Positions 22,856 to 33,999 of a stretch of DNA of 64,000 bases are shown here, in pieces. The DNA lies in the NCBI GenBank assembly GCA_904066235.2, contig CAJFCV020000005.1, positions 4,707,501 through 4,771,500 of the forward strand. The letters run 5' to 3'. The notes below the pieces were generated by a model. The model saw nothing but the letters and a program-made list of their open reading frames with translations. It had not been told where the DNA came from and searched no databases. Source of the DNA: Bursaphelenchus xylophilus (lineage: Eukaryota > Nematoda > Chromadorea > Rhabditida > Aphelenchoididae). A program made the translations under genes and the position numbers. How positions within the stretch are numbered: the first letter of the stretch is position 1; each line of letters opens with the position of its first letter.

Positions 22856-23794
22856 ATGAACTCCCTTACTATATTCTCGATGACCATCTTGGTGGCTACG
22901 ACGTTGGCTGCGCCCTTCGCCGTGCCCCCTCCTTTGTTGCCTCCAGGCTTTGATGAACTTCTACCCTCCGAATCCAAACAGAAGTTGATGGAACTTCATT
23001 TGAACCGTGATCTGACCTTCGAGCAGCGCCGTGAAGCCATCGAACAAGTCTTTGACGAGTTGCCTCAGGAAATTTTGGCCAAGCTCCCTCTTCCTCCAGG
23101 ACTTGAGAGACTCCCAGAAGAACATAAACAGAAGTTCCGCAACCTTCAAATGGACCGTTCTATGACTGCTGTTGACCGTCATAACAAAGTCAAAGAGATG
23201 GTCAGCCAACTCCCAGAAGAGCTCCAGCAGGTCGTAAACCCTCCGGCTGGAATTCCACCGATGGTGCGTGGCTTTCCATCTCGCCCACCACCCGGATTCG
23301 AAGCCATTGTTGGGCCTTCGGTCTTCAAACAATTGGTCAAGGTCCACGAAAGCACCGATCTTACGGTCCCTGAGAAGAAGAATATGATTGACCTGATCAT
23401 GAGACAAGTGCCTCGTGCCCAACTGGAGAAACTCCCTTTGCCTCCAGGATTCGACCTTCTTCCATTTGAAGCCATCCAAAGAGTCCGAGCAATCTTCACC
23501 AACTTTGAAATCAACTGGGATGAGAGACATCGTCTTGTTATGAACTTTATTCAACAACTTCCTCGCGAACAACGTCGTCTTCTCCGTCCCTCACCTCCTC
23601 CATTCATCATGGAACTTCCAGTTGAGGTCAGAGAACAGATCGAAGATATCTTTGATGACGTTGCTTTGAGTCCACCAGAAAGATTCCACAAGATGAGACT
23701 GGTCTTCCAGAGTTTGCCTGAGGAAATGAAGGCTCGTCTTCCTCCTTTGCCAGACAAAATGCCTCCTCCACCACCAATGATGACCAGCTTGTAG
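22856..23794 (+). CDS. Secreted protein of five proline-led helical repeats (member A)
   Basis: Intronless gene for a 312-residue secreted protein. A signal peptide (MNSLTIFSMTILVATTLAA) precedes five repeats of about 49 residues, at roughly residues 28-78, 79-127, 143-191, 192-240 and 243-290. Each starts with a Pro motif such as LPPGFDELLP or LPPGLERLP, continues with a charged amphipathic helix (KQKLMELHLNRDLTFEQRRE), and ends with LPQEILAKLP or a variant. No Cys in the mature protein. The C-terminus is a poly-Pro tail (KMPPPPPMMTSL). I do not recognise a named family. The pattern suggests a tandem helical-hairpin array. Two other family members lie in this window (36301-36732 and 44425-46595). 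A strong TATA promoter and lack of introns suggest high, perhaps tissue-restricted, expression (inference). The antisense open frames across it are shadows. Confidence 0.88.
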   Translation: MNSLTIFSMTILVATTLAAPFAVPPPLLPPGFDELLPSESKQKLMELHLNRDLTFEQRREAIEQVFDELPQEILAKLPLPPGLERLPEEHKQKFRNLQMDRSMTAVDRHNKVKEMVSQLPEELQQVVNPPAGIPPMVRGFPSRPPPGFEAIVGPSVFKQLVKVHESTDLTVPEKKNMIDLIMRQVPRAQLEKLPLPPGFDLLPFEAIQRVRAIFTNFEINWDERHRLVMNFIQQLPREQRRLLRPSPPPFIMELPVEVREQIEDIFDDVALSPPERFHKMRLVFQSLPEEMKARLPPLPDKMPPPPPMMTSL

Positions 23795-24258
23795 ATTGGC
23801 TAGTTAGCCTGATAACTAATTTATCTTGCTGCGATTTTTTATACATATTTCGTCCAAGTACAAACTCGCATTTTCTGCGAGTTATCTTTCGGTTATTGTA
23901 AGTACTGTAAGCTGTTAATTAAGATCTACAAACTCCGAAAGTTCTTCAATCTCATTCCTAATACGGTCTATCTTTCAAGTCCATGTTATCGTATCCTTCC
24001 TATTGACTCAGCTCTTCCAGAGGGCAATGTTGTTGTAAATTTGTAATTGTTAATTCGCATTTACTTTGTATAAAATAGAAGAATATATGAATTTACTTTA
24101 TAATGATGACAAATAAAAACAATTCAAGCAATTATCGGTTTTTTTGTTGCCTAGCATAAACAGGGTACTGTAATTGTATAGATGCGAGAAAGTCCAACGA
24201 ACAATTTATTTAAAGCCATCGCTCACAATAGAAATGACAATAATACGGCCGTAATAAA

Positions 24259-24559
24259 TTAGGAAACTTTGAAAGTCACCTTGACGTGTACCTTGTGACC
24301 CTGAAGGCATTTGAAAACCAAGATTCACTTAATCGTTCGAGAGCCGGTTGACTGTAGGAATACACTAAGTGATATACAGATGGGCAAAAATATTTGTCAA
24401 TTTCTTTTAAGCAGTACCAAAAATAGTAGCGGTAATAAAATTAAACTTACCTTGCACTGATCTTCAGCGATCTAAATAGATTCGATAAAAGGCTTAGGAA
24501 ACAAAGTTGTAAACAACTTTGAAAAGACTCACGTAGCTATTTTCAAGCAGTTCTGGAGA
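24259..24559 (-). CDS. 3' exons of an unrecognised minus-strand gene, partial
   Basis: Three small exons with consensus borders, 24559-24533 (27 nt), 24471-24451 (21 nt) and 24300-24259 (42 nt), are all phase 0 and read into ENSYIAEDQCK then GHKVHVKVTFKVS and a stop. Two consecutive micro-exons with gtgagt/gtaagt donors and tag/cag acceptors are unlikely by chance. I could not join them to a 5' part; minus-strand open frames at 25086-25367 and 25425-25787 (Cys-containing, secreted-looking) may belong to the same gene. Product unknown. Confidence 0.35.
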
Positions 24560-25085
24560 CTAATTTATTGCTTGAGACCTCGGATGGCCTCGAAGTTTTG
24601 TAACAAACACTCAACATAACTCAACGCAATTCCAAACTGTCTATTTCTCTTACTGTAAATCAGGCTGTCAGACATTTTACAACGTCAAAAAGAAACTTTT
24701 GCAGTGAATTCCAGTAATCTGCAGACAAAAAGAAGATTCGTTGAAAGATCTTTAAAAATTTTGAAGAGCCTTTAAAGAGTTAAACTGAAGGTACTTTTAA
24801 TCGATCATGTTAAGAAGATGACCGGAGACGTCAGTTTTTAAAGTAACGACAATTCAAAGGGCAGAATTGGTGCAGGTTGCAAAAGTTCAAGCAAAAATTG
24901 TTAGTGCACTTTGGTTTTAACAATCCATTTTTTGCGTTTTTATAAGTAATTTGGATCGTAAATATAAGGAAGTCCACAGGCAGACTTGCCAACATAAGAA
25001 GAAGGAGCTCAGAACTCCTGTGGCCAATCAGTCAAAACATTTGGAAACTGCAAGAGATTTAACAGCCCATGAGATACCTTTTGGA

Positions 25086-25787
25086 TCATAAACCCTTCCT
25101 TGCATTCTGCATAATACATTTGAAGCCAAATTTAGTGTCATTGTGACCTTCTTTCTTAGACTTTAACATGTCCGACGTTGCAGCTTTGACTTTTACCAAG
25201 TTCAGGGGTCCATGAAAAGGCTGATCAAAGACCTGTCGCCGTAAGACAGGCTTTGGCCAAAACATCCTGGAATTGCAGTGAGAGCCTTCCCAGTATATAA
25301 CCAACTCGCTTGTAATTCTGTCCATTTTCCGTTTATGGAATTTTACTGATCTCCAAACATCAAGCACTTCCCTTGTCTATTCATAAAGATCATCCGTTTT
25401 CTAAGACCAGTCAATATCCCGCAGTTAGGACTTATAACTCATAATACAGAAACCGTAGGAAGTATTTATTTTTAGCTCTTCAGCATAAACTAGATCAAAA
25501 GACTGTTCTGATTCTCTGATCACAAACTCCACATGAAAACTGATCTGCGATGTTGAAGTAGAGAACGCTAGAAGGGACGTAGACGTCTTACCAGTGATCG
25601 GACATGATTGATCGCTCCCCTTGATGGTAGGTCTTTCACAATCGGGGAAAGGAGAATCGCCAAATTTGGAGAACAAAACACTTTCAGGATTTGAGAATGT
25701 GGTCTGGTTTGTAGTATGTCCACAGTTTATAGTTCGTATTTCATTAATTATTTTTAATATGTCATCACAAAATACTGTAAAGACCAA
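25086..25787 (-). CDS. Possible exons of an unrecognised, extracellular-looking protein
   Basis: Two minus-strand open frames, 25787-25425 and 25367-25086. The first reads INCGHTTNQTTFSNPES and SPFPDCERPTIKGSDQSC, the second YWEGSHCNSRMFWPKPVLRR and FGFKCIMQNARKG. Spaced cysteines and N-glycosylation-like sites look extracellular. A donor (gtaagacg) and acceptor (acatcgcag) inside the first frame are possible but break the phase, so the exon structure is unresolved. No family recognised; could be chance. Confidence 0.25.
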
Positions 25788-26899
25788 GGTATTTGTATAA
25801 ATTGACCTTTAAATTTCTGTGATTGCATCAAAAGTCCGTGCCAAAACTTGAGCATCAAAAGAGCAAGAAGTACAGTAACCAGTGATCAGAATACACTCCA
25901 TTTGAAAGATATTGTCTGACCTTTGAGTTCAGAATCTCCAAAGTGTAATATAAGTATAACAGAGATCAGCCACAGACCTTTCTTTTGATGGAATTCAGCT
26001 GAATAACGGCTGGAAATCGTGTACTATGATCGATATGGGAGTCATCTTCGTTTATTCTTTAAGGAAAGTATTCCTCGTACTTTTAATGAGATCCAAAATC
26101 TTTGCAAAACGTTTTTTAATTAACTTATATTAACTTTATTGCAGTAAGGCTAAGTGGGTCACATAAACATACGCAATATAAACATGGTCTTTGTAAACAT
26201 CTTAATAGTACAAAGAGTGCCATGGAGTTGTTATTATTTACACATTCTTGTACATTTGAACAGAACCAGATGTTCGGTCGATACACGGGTCGCCGAGGAA
26301 AGGGCCATCCATCACTCCGTTCTTTTATTTCTCCTTTATTTCGATGAAAAAAGATCTTAAACTTTCATCAGAATTCTGTTTTTCAAAGATTGGCTTCTGT
26401 AGAGATGGCGGAAGTCTCTTGATTGGTATGAAACTTGAAACAGAGAAAAGACCTCCGTCTTTATTACGGTAATATGGATACAGTATCATCATTTCGTCAT
26501 CAGACAAATCTATGAGCTGCGATGTAATTCTTTTAAAAATTTTCTAGGCTTATCAGGACTGTAAAACGATGCGGAAGTTATTTCTTCCACACCGCTTTAC
26601 AGTTTCCACTTCTCAACTGACAACTTTCAATTTGGAACAGGATAGCGAAGACCTTTACAGGGTGTACCAAAAAAATGGAAACTTTTTTTTCATTTGTCCT
26701 GACGCGAAAGTGGTTAGGTGTAGCCAAAGAAGTTTATTACTACAAAATTCTCTGTGTTTTTCTGTCCTAGTGGTTTGATTTTTACGCCCATATCGATTAA
26801 TCGACCTGTTTTTTTGAACCTCAAACAAAGGGACCTCGATTTTGGACTTGTTTTTGGAGCTGTTCGAACAGTTAATTTGCTCGGTATAGAAAGAACGTT

Positions 26900-27640
26900 G
26901 TGTCGAAAGTAATCACGAGGCCCAAGGAGCTTGATACGGATAGTAAGCGCCCAGGAAGTGAAAGAAAACGCACCGCCAGTGCTTCTTTCAACCGAAAAAT
27001 CCCCCATAGCAAAATCCGCGATTTTCAAGAAAAAATGGCCCTTGAGACTGACATCAGCGACCGATCGCTCGGCCGAATAGTCAAAGGCGAGCTCAACCTC
27101 TTGTCATACAAGCTCTAAAAAATTCAGATCTTTAAAGTCGAGAGAAAGTGCGTACAGCGCAAAAATGTCGGAAAGTCAAAGCGGTGCGCCGCAGCTCCGA
27201 GACGTGAGCGCATTCAGTTCGCGGTTCAATACTTAGCGGATACACAACCACCAGAACGGTAAAATCTGCTTCAATGAGGCTCCTAGCCCTTGGCCATCGT
27301 CGAATACCACCAAAATCCGGGTCGTCATTGCTTAAGGCGGAATTTGTGCCAGAGGCAAGAATTCCATGTTTTCCGTGAATAAATAGGACAAAATACTAGC
27401 GCCGCGTTAATTTCTATTTTGTCGTGCTTCCGTGAGCACAGCAGAACCTTGGCAATGCAAAATTGGCGTTTCAACAGGACTCAGCGCCGGCTCACAAGGC
27501 AAAATCAACTCAGGACCCGAAATGGGACCGATTTTCCCGATTTTATCCCGCCTGCGAAATGGCCGCCTGCTCGTCAGGTCTGAATCCAATGGACTATATA
27601 TTTTTTTAAATAGAAGGCCAGCACCTGTACTATGCTCCAC
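26900..27640 (+). pseudogene. Degenerate mariner-like transposase remnant
   Basis: Around 26970-27115 an open stretch ends RSLGRIVKGELNLLSYKL, matching the second helix-turn-helix of mariner/IS630-type transposases (compare VxRILKxDLxLxPYKxQK). Around 27575-27600 SGLNPMDY matches the conserved PDLNPMDY before the final catalytic residue of that family. The frames between are broken by stops and frameshifts, so it is non-functional. I have not tried to reconstruct it. Confidence 0.75.
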
Positions 27641-27747
27641 AAAAGTTTGGAGTCGCAAAGTAAATGATGCGCCAAGAACGGGACCGATTTCCCCCCTAAA
27701 AAGCTGCGGCCCGGACCCCAAAATTTTACGTCACGTTTGGAGCTCTA

Positions 27748-28848
27748 CAGGGTGTTTCAAGAAATTTGGAAGAAACTAGTTGCGAATATTTTTGAGCTCT
27801 TGCTAGTTATCGCAGAAATTCTTTTTGTTTCTAAAACTTGACAGCGGGCGGTTTTGTACTGAACAAAAAAAAAAATTTTTTTCGTCGGCGGAGAGGCCAG
27901 TTCTCGGCGGAGGCATTTGGGGCCTTTTTTAAAAATCACACCTTATTACATCGTGGAAACTCTGTTACAGTGGCCAAAATCATGTTTACGTTAAACCCCC
28001 GTGGATTTTACGGTATGCTTTTTTTGCGTTTTCGATTTTACGCAACATCCGCGGAGGCGCGGCGGAGACCTCAGATTTCGGCGGACTTTGTTTTGGGCCC
28101 TCGGTTTTTGCAAATCCATGTTGGAAAAAAGGTTGGGGCGATTTTTTGTTGTCATCCGATGCACAGATGGCAAAAATTTTGTACTTTTTTCCCCCGGCGG
28201 AGGATTCGGCGGAGGCTTTATCAAAGGGTCAAAACAAAAGTTTGACTCTTTTGATAAAGCCTCCGCCGAATCCTCCGCCGATGTGTCCGCCGAACCAAAA
28301 AATAAGAAAAATGATGTTGCTGTGATGGATTCTTGTAGCTGAGTTTTTTCCCGGACTCCTAAGACTGTTCTGACCCTTTGATAAAGCCTCCGCCGAATCC
28401 TCCGCCGGGGAAAAAAAGTGCGAAATTTTTGCATCTGTGCATCGGATGACAACAAAAAATCACCCCACACTTTTTTCCAACCTGAATTGAATGATCCAAA
28501 GAGTCAAAACGACGTCCGCCGAAACCTGAGGTCTCCGCCGTGCCTCCGCGGATGAGCGAAAATCGAAAACAAAAAAAAGCATACCGCAAAATCCACGGAG
28601 GTTTAACGTAAACATGATTTTGGCCACTGTAACAGAGTTTCCACGATGTAATAAGGTGTGATTTTTAAAAAAGGCCCCAAATGCCTCCGCCGAGAACTGG
28701 CCTCTCCGCCGACGAAAAAAATTTTTTTTTTGTTCAGTACAAAACCGCCCGCTGTCAAGTTTTAGAAACAAAAAGAATTTCTGCGATAACTAGCAAGAGC
28801 TCAAAAATATTCGCAACTAGTTTCTTCCAAATTTCTTGAAACACCCTG
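27748..28848. mobile_element. Long palindromic (foldback) element nested in the mariner copy
   Basis: Inverted arms of about 480 bp each (27748-28230 and about 28375-28848) are near-identical: both start CAGGGTGTTTCAAGAAATTT and both contain aagcctccgccgaatcctcc near the centre. TA flanks both ends (27746-27747, 28849-28850), so it is probably a Tc1/mariner-type non-autonomous element that inserted into the older mariner. Short GC-rich repeats (cggcggagg) recur in both arms, and the 145-bp spacer carries a further inverted copy, giving a nested hairpin. No transposase was seen. Confidence 0.85.
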
Positions 28849-29139
28849 TATATCGCCACCAAAGGCAGCCACGGTGAAATAGGTTGAATATGTTATAAAC
28901 AATGCTCTATGTTACCAATCATGACCGTTACTTTTGCTGAATTTTGATTCTCCGAAAAAATATAGCTATAAAAACAAGTTTCCATTTTTTTGGTACACCT
29001 TGTAGAAGCTCAGAAAACATTGGTAACGAAAGCCAATTTGCGAAGGGGTTCCCTGCCAAAAAGATTTGCAGGAAGTGAAGCAATTGAGGACCATTGATTT
29101 TTTGTGATATCCGCGACATTTCCGGAAATCGGACAATTC

Positions 29140-29182
29140 TGTAATAGTGGAATAGTGACATTTTCACTATTCCGCTATTACA
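29140..29182. repeat. Hairpin with 19-bp near-perfect stem
   Basis: TGTAATAGTGGAATAGTGA, a 5-nt loop, then TCACTATTCCGCTATTACA. All 19 positions pair, one stem position as G-T on the RNA level or exact on DNA depending on the strand read. No flanking duplication is obvious. It lies 138 bp after the mariner element. Confidence 0.7.
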
Positions 29183-32100
29183 AAAACAAAAGATAAGGCC
29201 TGTAACTATCATCTGAATGGATTTACTACTATTATAATCAAGAAAATGAACAAAATTTTTAAGATTAAGAACAATAAATCCATTAAGACTGTTCAGACGG
29301 CCGTCTGAATCATCTTCTGTAGACGGTAGTTCAGAGCCTCATTTTTTGTTTTTCCCTGTTCGGAAGCGTCACAATTCCGCCATTCCGAAAGTGTCCACGT
29401 TCCGGAAATGTCTTGACGCGGTGATATCTCGGCGCAAAAAGACCTGAGAATTTACACAGTGCAATTTTGGCGTGTTTCGGCGCGCGATTCCCATTTTTCG
29501 CAGCGAAAAATCCTTTTCGAATGCGACAAATTTTCAGAACTTTTTTGCGCCGAGAGTAAATATTGCATCTGTACATCATAAGGACTGTGAAAAATTGAAA
29601 AATAGGGCTTGAATTCTTGACAAACATTTGGAAAATAACCGGAATATTTTACGGCCTAGTGTGCATCAAAATCTCCGCTTTTCATCGCATATGATATTTT
29701 TGGAAACTTAAAATTATGTGTGTTTTGTGTTCTGTAAAGCCGAAAAAGAAAGTTTCAAGCTATAAGAACTACTTGTATTTTGTCATTTAACCAACTTTCT
29801 GGACCAAAACAGAAACAAAAAGTAACATGCCATACTTTTAGGCCGATAACAAGGTTAACTTAATTATCATCAATATTACCACATCTTTTCTTTTGTTCTA
29901 GAACAAAAAAAGTTGTATTCTTGTTCCGAAGGGTGATGTAATCGTGTTTGTTTCATTGAATCTATCATTGTCTACGCTCCTCGGCGAGTCGAAGAAATCA
30001 AAATAACTCTAAATGACAGTTCCGTTCATATTTCGGACGAAAACTTCTTTTAATACTTTTACTACAACTATTTTAGGCAGTTGTACAATATATAATCTAT
30101 GCCTAAAAGAAACGTCAAAATCATGCCAGATTTTTGCAGAAAGCCGCAGGCAACGCCTCGCTTCTAAGACTATAAATTCCGCCACAAAATTCGGCCCATA
30201 AATTACACCGAAAGTTACGGAATTTTCGTCCGCCGGTGATATATGTGATGAGATCGGCGGTGAAAAAGAACTTCCTATCAAAGATAAGGAAATACTCCCT
30301 GATTCCGACTGCATTCTACTTTATTGGTTGACGCCAATTGGATGGATCATATGACAAAAAAGGGTTACAAAATGTGTATTTACAACTTTTAAAGAAGTCT
30401 TAAATTGTTATTGATATCATGAAGAAAGTCTTTCTGGGAAAATAAAAGGCGAATGTCTGAGTAATAAAAATGGGAGAATGCAAAAAAGATGTTTGCAAAA
30501 TGGCACAAAGCCTATGCCCGATATGGTAAAAACCGGACCTAGATTACCACGTCTTATCGTTAGAATCATGGAGTAAATCACATCGTCTGAGACTACTTTA
30601 ACATTGCTTGGAACGCGGAAGAAATATGGCGGGGGAATTACGAACGATTCCAATGCCTAAAAGGTATAACACAAGTTTGGCTTCCTGTAAGCATTTTGTG
30701 CGAACTCGCCTTCTCTTACTCATAAATCCCCTGAGAAGCCTCTACCACACCTCTTCCGGGACGTCAAGGCTACGTCGAGCATCTAAAAGTCCTCCAGTCT
30801 CCACCGCGGTTGAAGTGTTTGATGCAGATTAGCTGCAACGACCGAATGCGTGGGTGGCGGCAATACAAACTCGGATTTCTTTGGACTTCCTAATCGCTCG
30901 ATAAAAAATCAAATTTTTGTGTCTTCAACGTTTCCGAAACACGTAATTTTAAAATTGAATAATTCGCAGGAATATCTGCGTCTCACAACGAAAACAAGGA
31001 AAGAAATTCTCAAAAAATCTCCACTATGTGAGACGTGGCCTTTTTAAAGTAATTCTAACATGAAGCGACATGATCATGCTTTAGAAGATACACACAGAGG
31101 ATACCTAATTGTCAGCAAAATAAAAGAGGTCTATATTGGTCATAAAAGTTGGCTAATCTTTTCCAAAAAATCGAGCTATTCTTGTCGTTTTATAGAAATC
31201 CTCGGTGAAAAAGCTTTGCTAGAGAGCGAAATGTTTGTCATGTGTTCTGGAAATTTGTTCATGTAGTTTTGATATTACATATATTCAACTAAAAATCGAC
31301 ATATTTAAAAAAATTAGGGATTTTTAATTACCGTATCTCCGGACTTGATTTTTGTCTAGTCGAATTTAAAAGGCACTTTGAAATTTAAAAAATAATTTCA
31401 AAATTCGCAGACGGTCTCAGAGACCATTTGATGGCTAGAGCAAAGTGTAATCATCAACAAAAACAATCTTTAAAGATCTTTGCTAATCCGGAGACGGAAA
31501 TCAAATTAAAATACCGCAAGTGATTGACAGGATGTCCAAATTTGAAAGGTCATATAAATTACACTATTAATCGTGTTGTAAAAAGCACAGTGAACTCAGC
31601 AAAGGATTATGTAATCGCAGAGAAGATAGTCAAGCAAATGTATCAGTAACTGCAAAAGACACAAAGTCTGGGGCCGAGAACCGAACCGTGATCAACGACG
31701 TTACCCCCTGCCCTTTAAAAGTCAAACTGTTTTATTTTTGGTTGTCTGCTTTTTAAATAGACCCCTTAAATGTTTAAAAATAGGCTGCTGAACCTTTAAA
31801 GATCTGACTCTGGAGGTATTTTTAGATTTCCGCCTTCATTTCGTTGACAGATTCCCGATCCATTCATTTCGGTCATCAATCAAGAAAGAAGCTCGAGGCG
31901 AAGAGGAATGAAAAAGGAACAATTTTTAAAGAATATCGAGAGTACATAGTCCGTTTTTGATGAAATGAATTGTGATTTAAGGTAAGAATAAGGTGACACG
32001 GTACGTCGATGACCTAAGCCCGATTACGACAAAGAAAACCAAAAATTCAACGTTTTTGCAACGCAAGAAAAGCGATGTTTTGCCGCAAAGTTGACAAAGA

Positions 32101-32233
32101 CATGACATTCCATGTAAGATGTTTTGGTCCCCACTTTTTGCAACTTTTCTATCATGGATTGCTTTCGTCCTGAAAGAACTTGTCGCTTTTTGGTAGGTCG
32201 CTTCGGCGGGAGCTACTCAAGGGCAACATGAGC

Positions 32234-32281
32234 GTTCGGCAACTCCTTTAAGGTGCTCTACTCTTAAAGGAGTTGCCGAAC
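32234..32281. repeat. Perfect 19-bp stem hairpin with 10-nt loop
   Basis: GTTCGGCAACTCCTTTAAG, loop gtgctctact, then the exact complement. It is 425 bp upstream of the small membrane-protein gene. It could be a transcribed hairpin, a terminator-like structure, or a relic of a foldback element; the sequence alone does not decide. Confidence 0.7.
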
Positions 32282-32705
32282 ACAGCTCCACTGAATTGAT
32301 GCATGGCTATCGTTTGGCTGACTTGAGTTGGAGGCTTTGCCGAAACTATTCCGACTCACGGTCCGAAAAACCTAAAGCCAAGGTAGCCAATTCTTTCAGT
32401 GGCTGCAGAAAAATTTAAAACTGGAGGAGAACATGATAAAAACACGGGCCTAGTGAAGGCATGTCTGTCTTCTACAAGCCTTGTTGAAAGCAGCCTTGAA
32501 TACGTGGACTGCACTTGCAAAACGGAAGCAAGGACTTTTAGGAATCGAACTGTGAGCATTTAGGCTTCTGTGTTCCCGTTCTTTTGCCCTTCTGCAATTA
32601 CTTCGTCAAAAAATTTTAATTTTGAGAAAATCGCCGAGGTTTGTCTATGTCTCATTTCCAAATTCATTTTTCCATTTTTCTTCTCCAAATCGGTCTCTTA
32701 TAGCG

Positions 32706-33667
32706 ATGCGTGACAAAGATATTTCTGGTTATGATGGTCAACACGAGGCAGCGCTGACAGAAAGCCAAGTAATCGAACTGTGGGAATCTCAGTACTGTTT
32801 GAGCAGAGAACAAGCCGTCATGGTGGAGCCGGATGATGTAGGTTTATTTTAATATCACGACATTTATAATCAAAAATTACTTTTGTTTCATTTCAGAGGT
32901 TCCAATACCTGCTCTATGCAACCATGATGATAGTTTTGATACTCGGATTTTTTGCTGTATCAGCGAATGGAATGGAGCAAGTGTTGAAGTCGAAGAAACG
33001 TGCAGGGAAGTGTGCCGCGGCCAACATGAGACTATCCTTCAACTATATGGAAACACGGAGGAAAAAGAAAATCGAACTCGAGGAACAGGCAAACAAAGGT
33101 GAGCAAGACTTAAAATAGGGCCGTTAATTTCACAGAATTTTTCAAAATGACGCAATTTGTCAAATTGTCTTAATTTTGGACAAATTACATATATAACATT
33201 GCACAATATTGCGCAAAGTTCTCTTATCTGAGCGATAGGGGCATCATTGTATGTAAATCTCTCAAACGCAAGCCAGGAACAGATTATGGTGAACATTGTT
33301 CATATTAGTCTGTCATTAAAATAGTGGTGGTTCGTCGCAACGGCTAGCCGCAGCTGGAACTTTGGCGCGCGACTGCGGCCTTTTTTCGACGACGCGAAAC
33401 ATTTTGCTGCGACGACTCCCACTATTTTTCCGACAGATTGATACTGTCTATATATTAGTCGCAATATATAGATATTACATTTTTTCTTTCCTTCTGCCAG
33501 ACATTGTCTATTTATTGGATATTTAGTTTCATTTTTTCTAAATGTCATCAAAATCTGACATATTTTTTGTTATTCATCCAACTGTTTCTAATGGAAATTT
33601 TTGATTTTCAGGGAAGAAATTCATCGATGACAATGAGGAAAGGGATCCCACAAAATACGAGACGTGA
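32706..33667 (+). CDS. Small single-pass membrane protein, unrecognised
   Basis: Three exons, 32706-32837, 32897-33098 and 33612-33667, join in phase to 129 residues. An acidic N-terminal about 45 residues (MRDKDISGYDGQHEAALTES) is followed by one hydrophobic segment (YLLYATMMIVLILGFFAVSA, about residues 48-67), then a strongly basic, coiled-coil-like stretch (METRRKKKIELEEQANKG) and an acidic end. By the positive-inside rule the N-terminus faces out. No family recognised. The 513-nt second intron contains a GC-richer patch around 33320-33420 that may be an inserted element. The ATG at 32622 is in frame but a tag acceptor precedes the chosen start. Confidence 0.6.
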
Positions 33668-33999
33668 CCCTCACCCAATTCTCTCTTCAATTATTCTGAT
33701 TTTCCTGTTTTTCTGGCTTCTGGAAATAAACCCTGTTTTTCCTTGGAAAACGAGTAGTTGTGGTTCAATTTCGATTACAATCAAGTCGACGTAGTCTAAA
33801 ACTCAGAAATATTGTGATATTTTTTAAATTAGTAATCTACCGCGTGTTGCGCAGCTTTTTTGCGCTCCTTCTGGAATTTTTTGTTTGGAAGTAGGCATTG
33901 GACGTATGACCTTGCTCGGTTTTATCTTGATTTATTTTTTGTTTAACTTTTTGATACTTTGTATTTTCTCTTATATTTCGATAAAATTGATTGTTAAAG

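Larger units (their letters stand above)
26658..29002 (+). mobile_element. Decayed mariner/Tc1-like transposon
   Basis: Inverted ends match over about 25 bp: CAGGGTGTACCAAAAAAATG at the left and its complement, with one change, at the right (28978-29002). Both ends abut TA, the Tc1/mariner target duplication (26656-26657, 29003-29004). Without the 1.1 kb insertion it carries, the element would be about 1.24 kb, the usual mariner size. It retains eroded transposase pieces (see the pseudogene entry). Confidence 0.85.
29003..32705. other. 3.7 kb without a confident gene
   Basis: AT-rich sequence. It contains two perfect short hairpins (separate entries). A 101-codon minus-strand frame at 30009-30314 starts with ATG but shows no motif, and a plus frame at 30608-30832 likewise. 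Nothing else is supported. Confidence 0.4.

Noticed and set aside
22961..23572. 203-codon open frame antisense to the five-repeat gene
   Set aside because: It mirrors the periodic coding sequence of the plus-strand gene and has no promoter, signal or motif of its own.
27407..28771. Several long frames on both strands within the nested transposons
   Set aside because: They are inverted copies of one another caused by the palindrome and have no transposase or other motif.
31670..31715. tRNA-like stretch with ggccgagaaccgaaccgtgatc
   Set aside because: Does not fold into a cloverleaf and lacks a B box.
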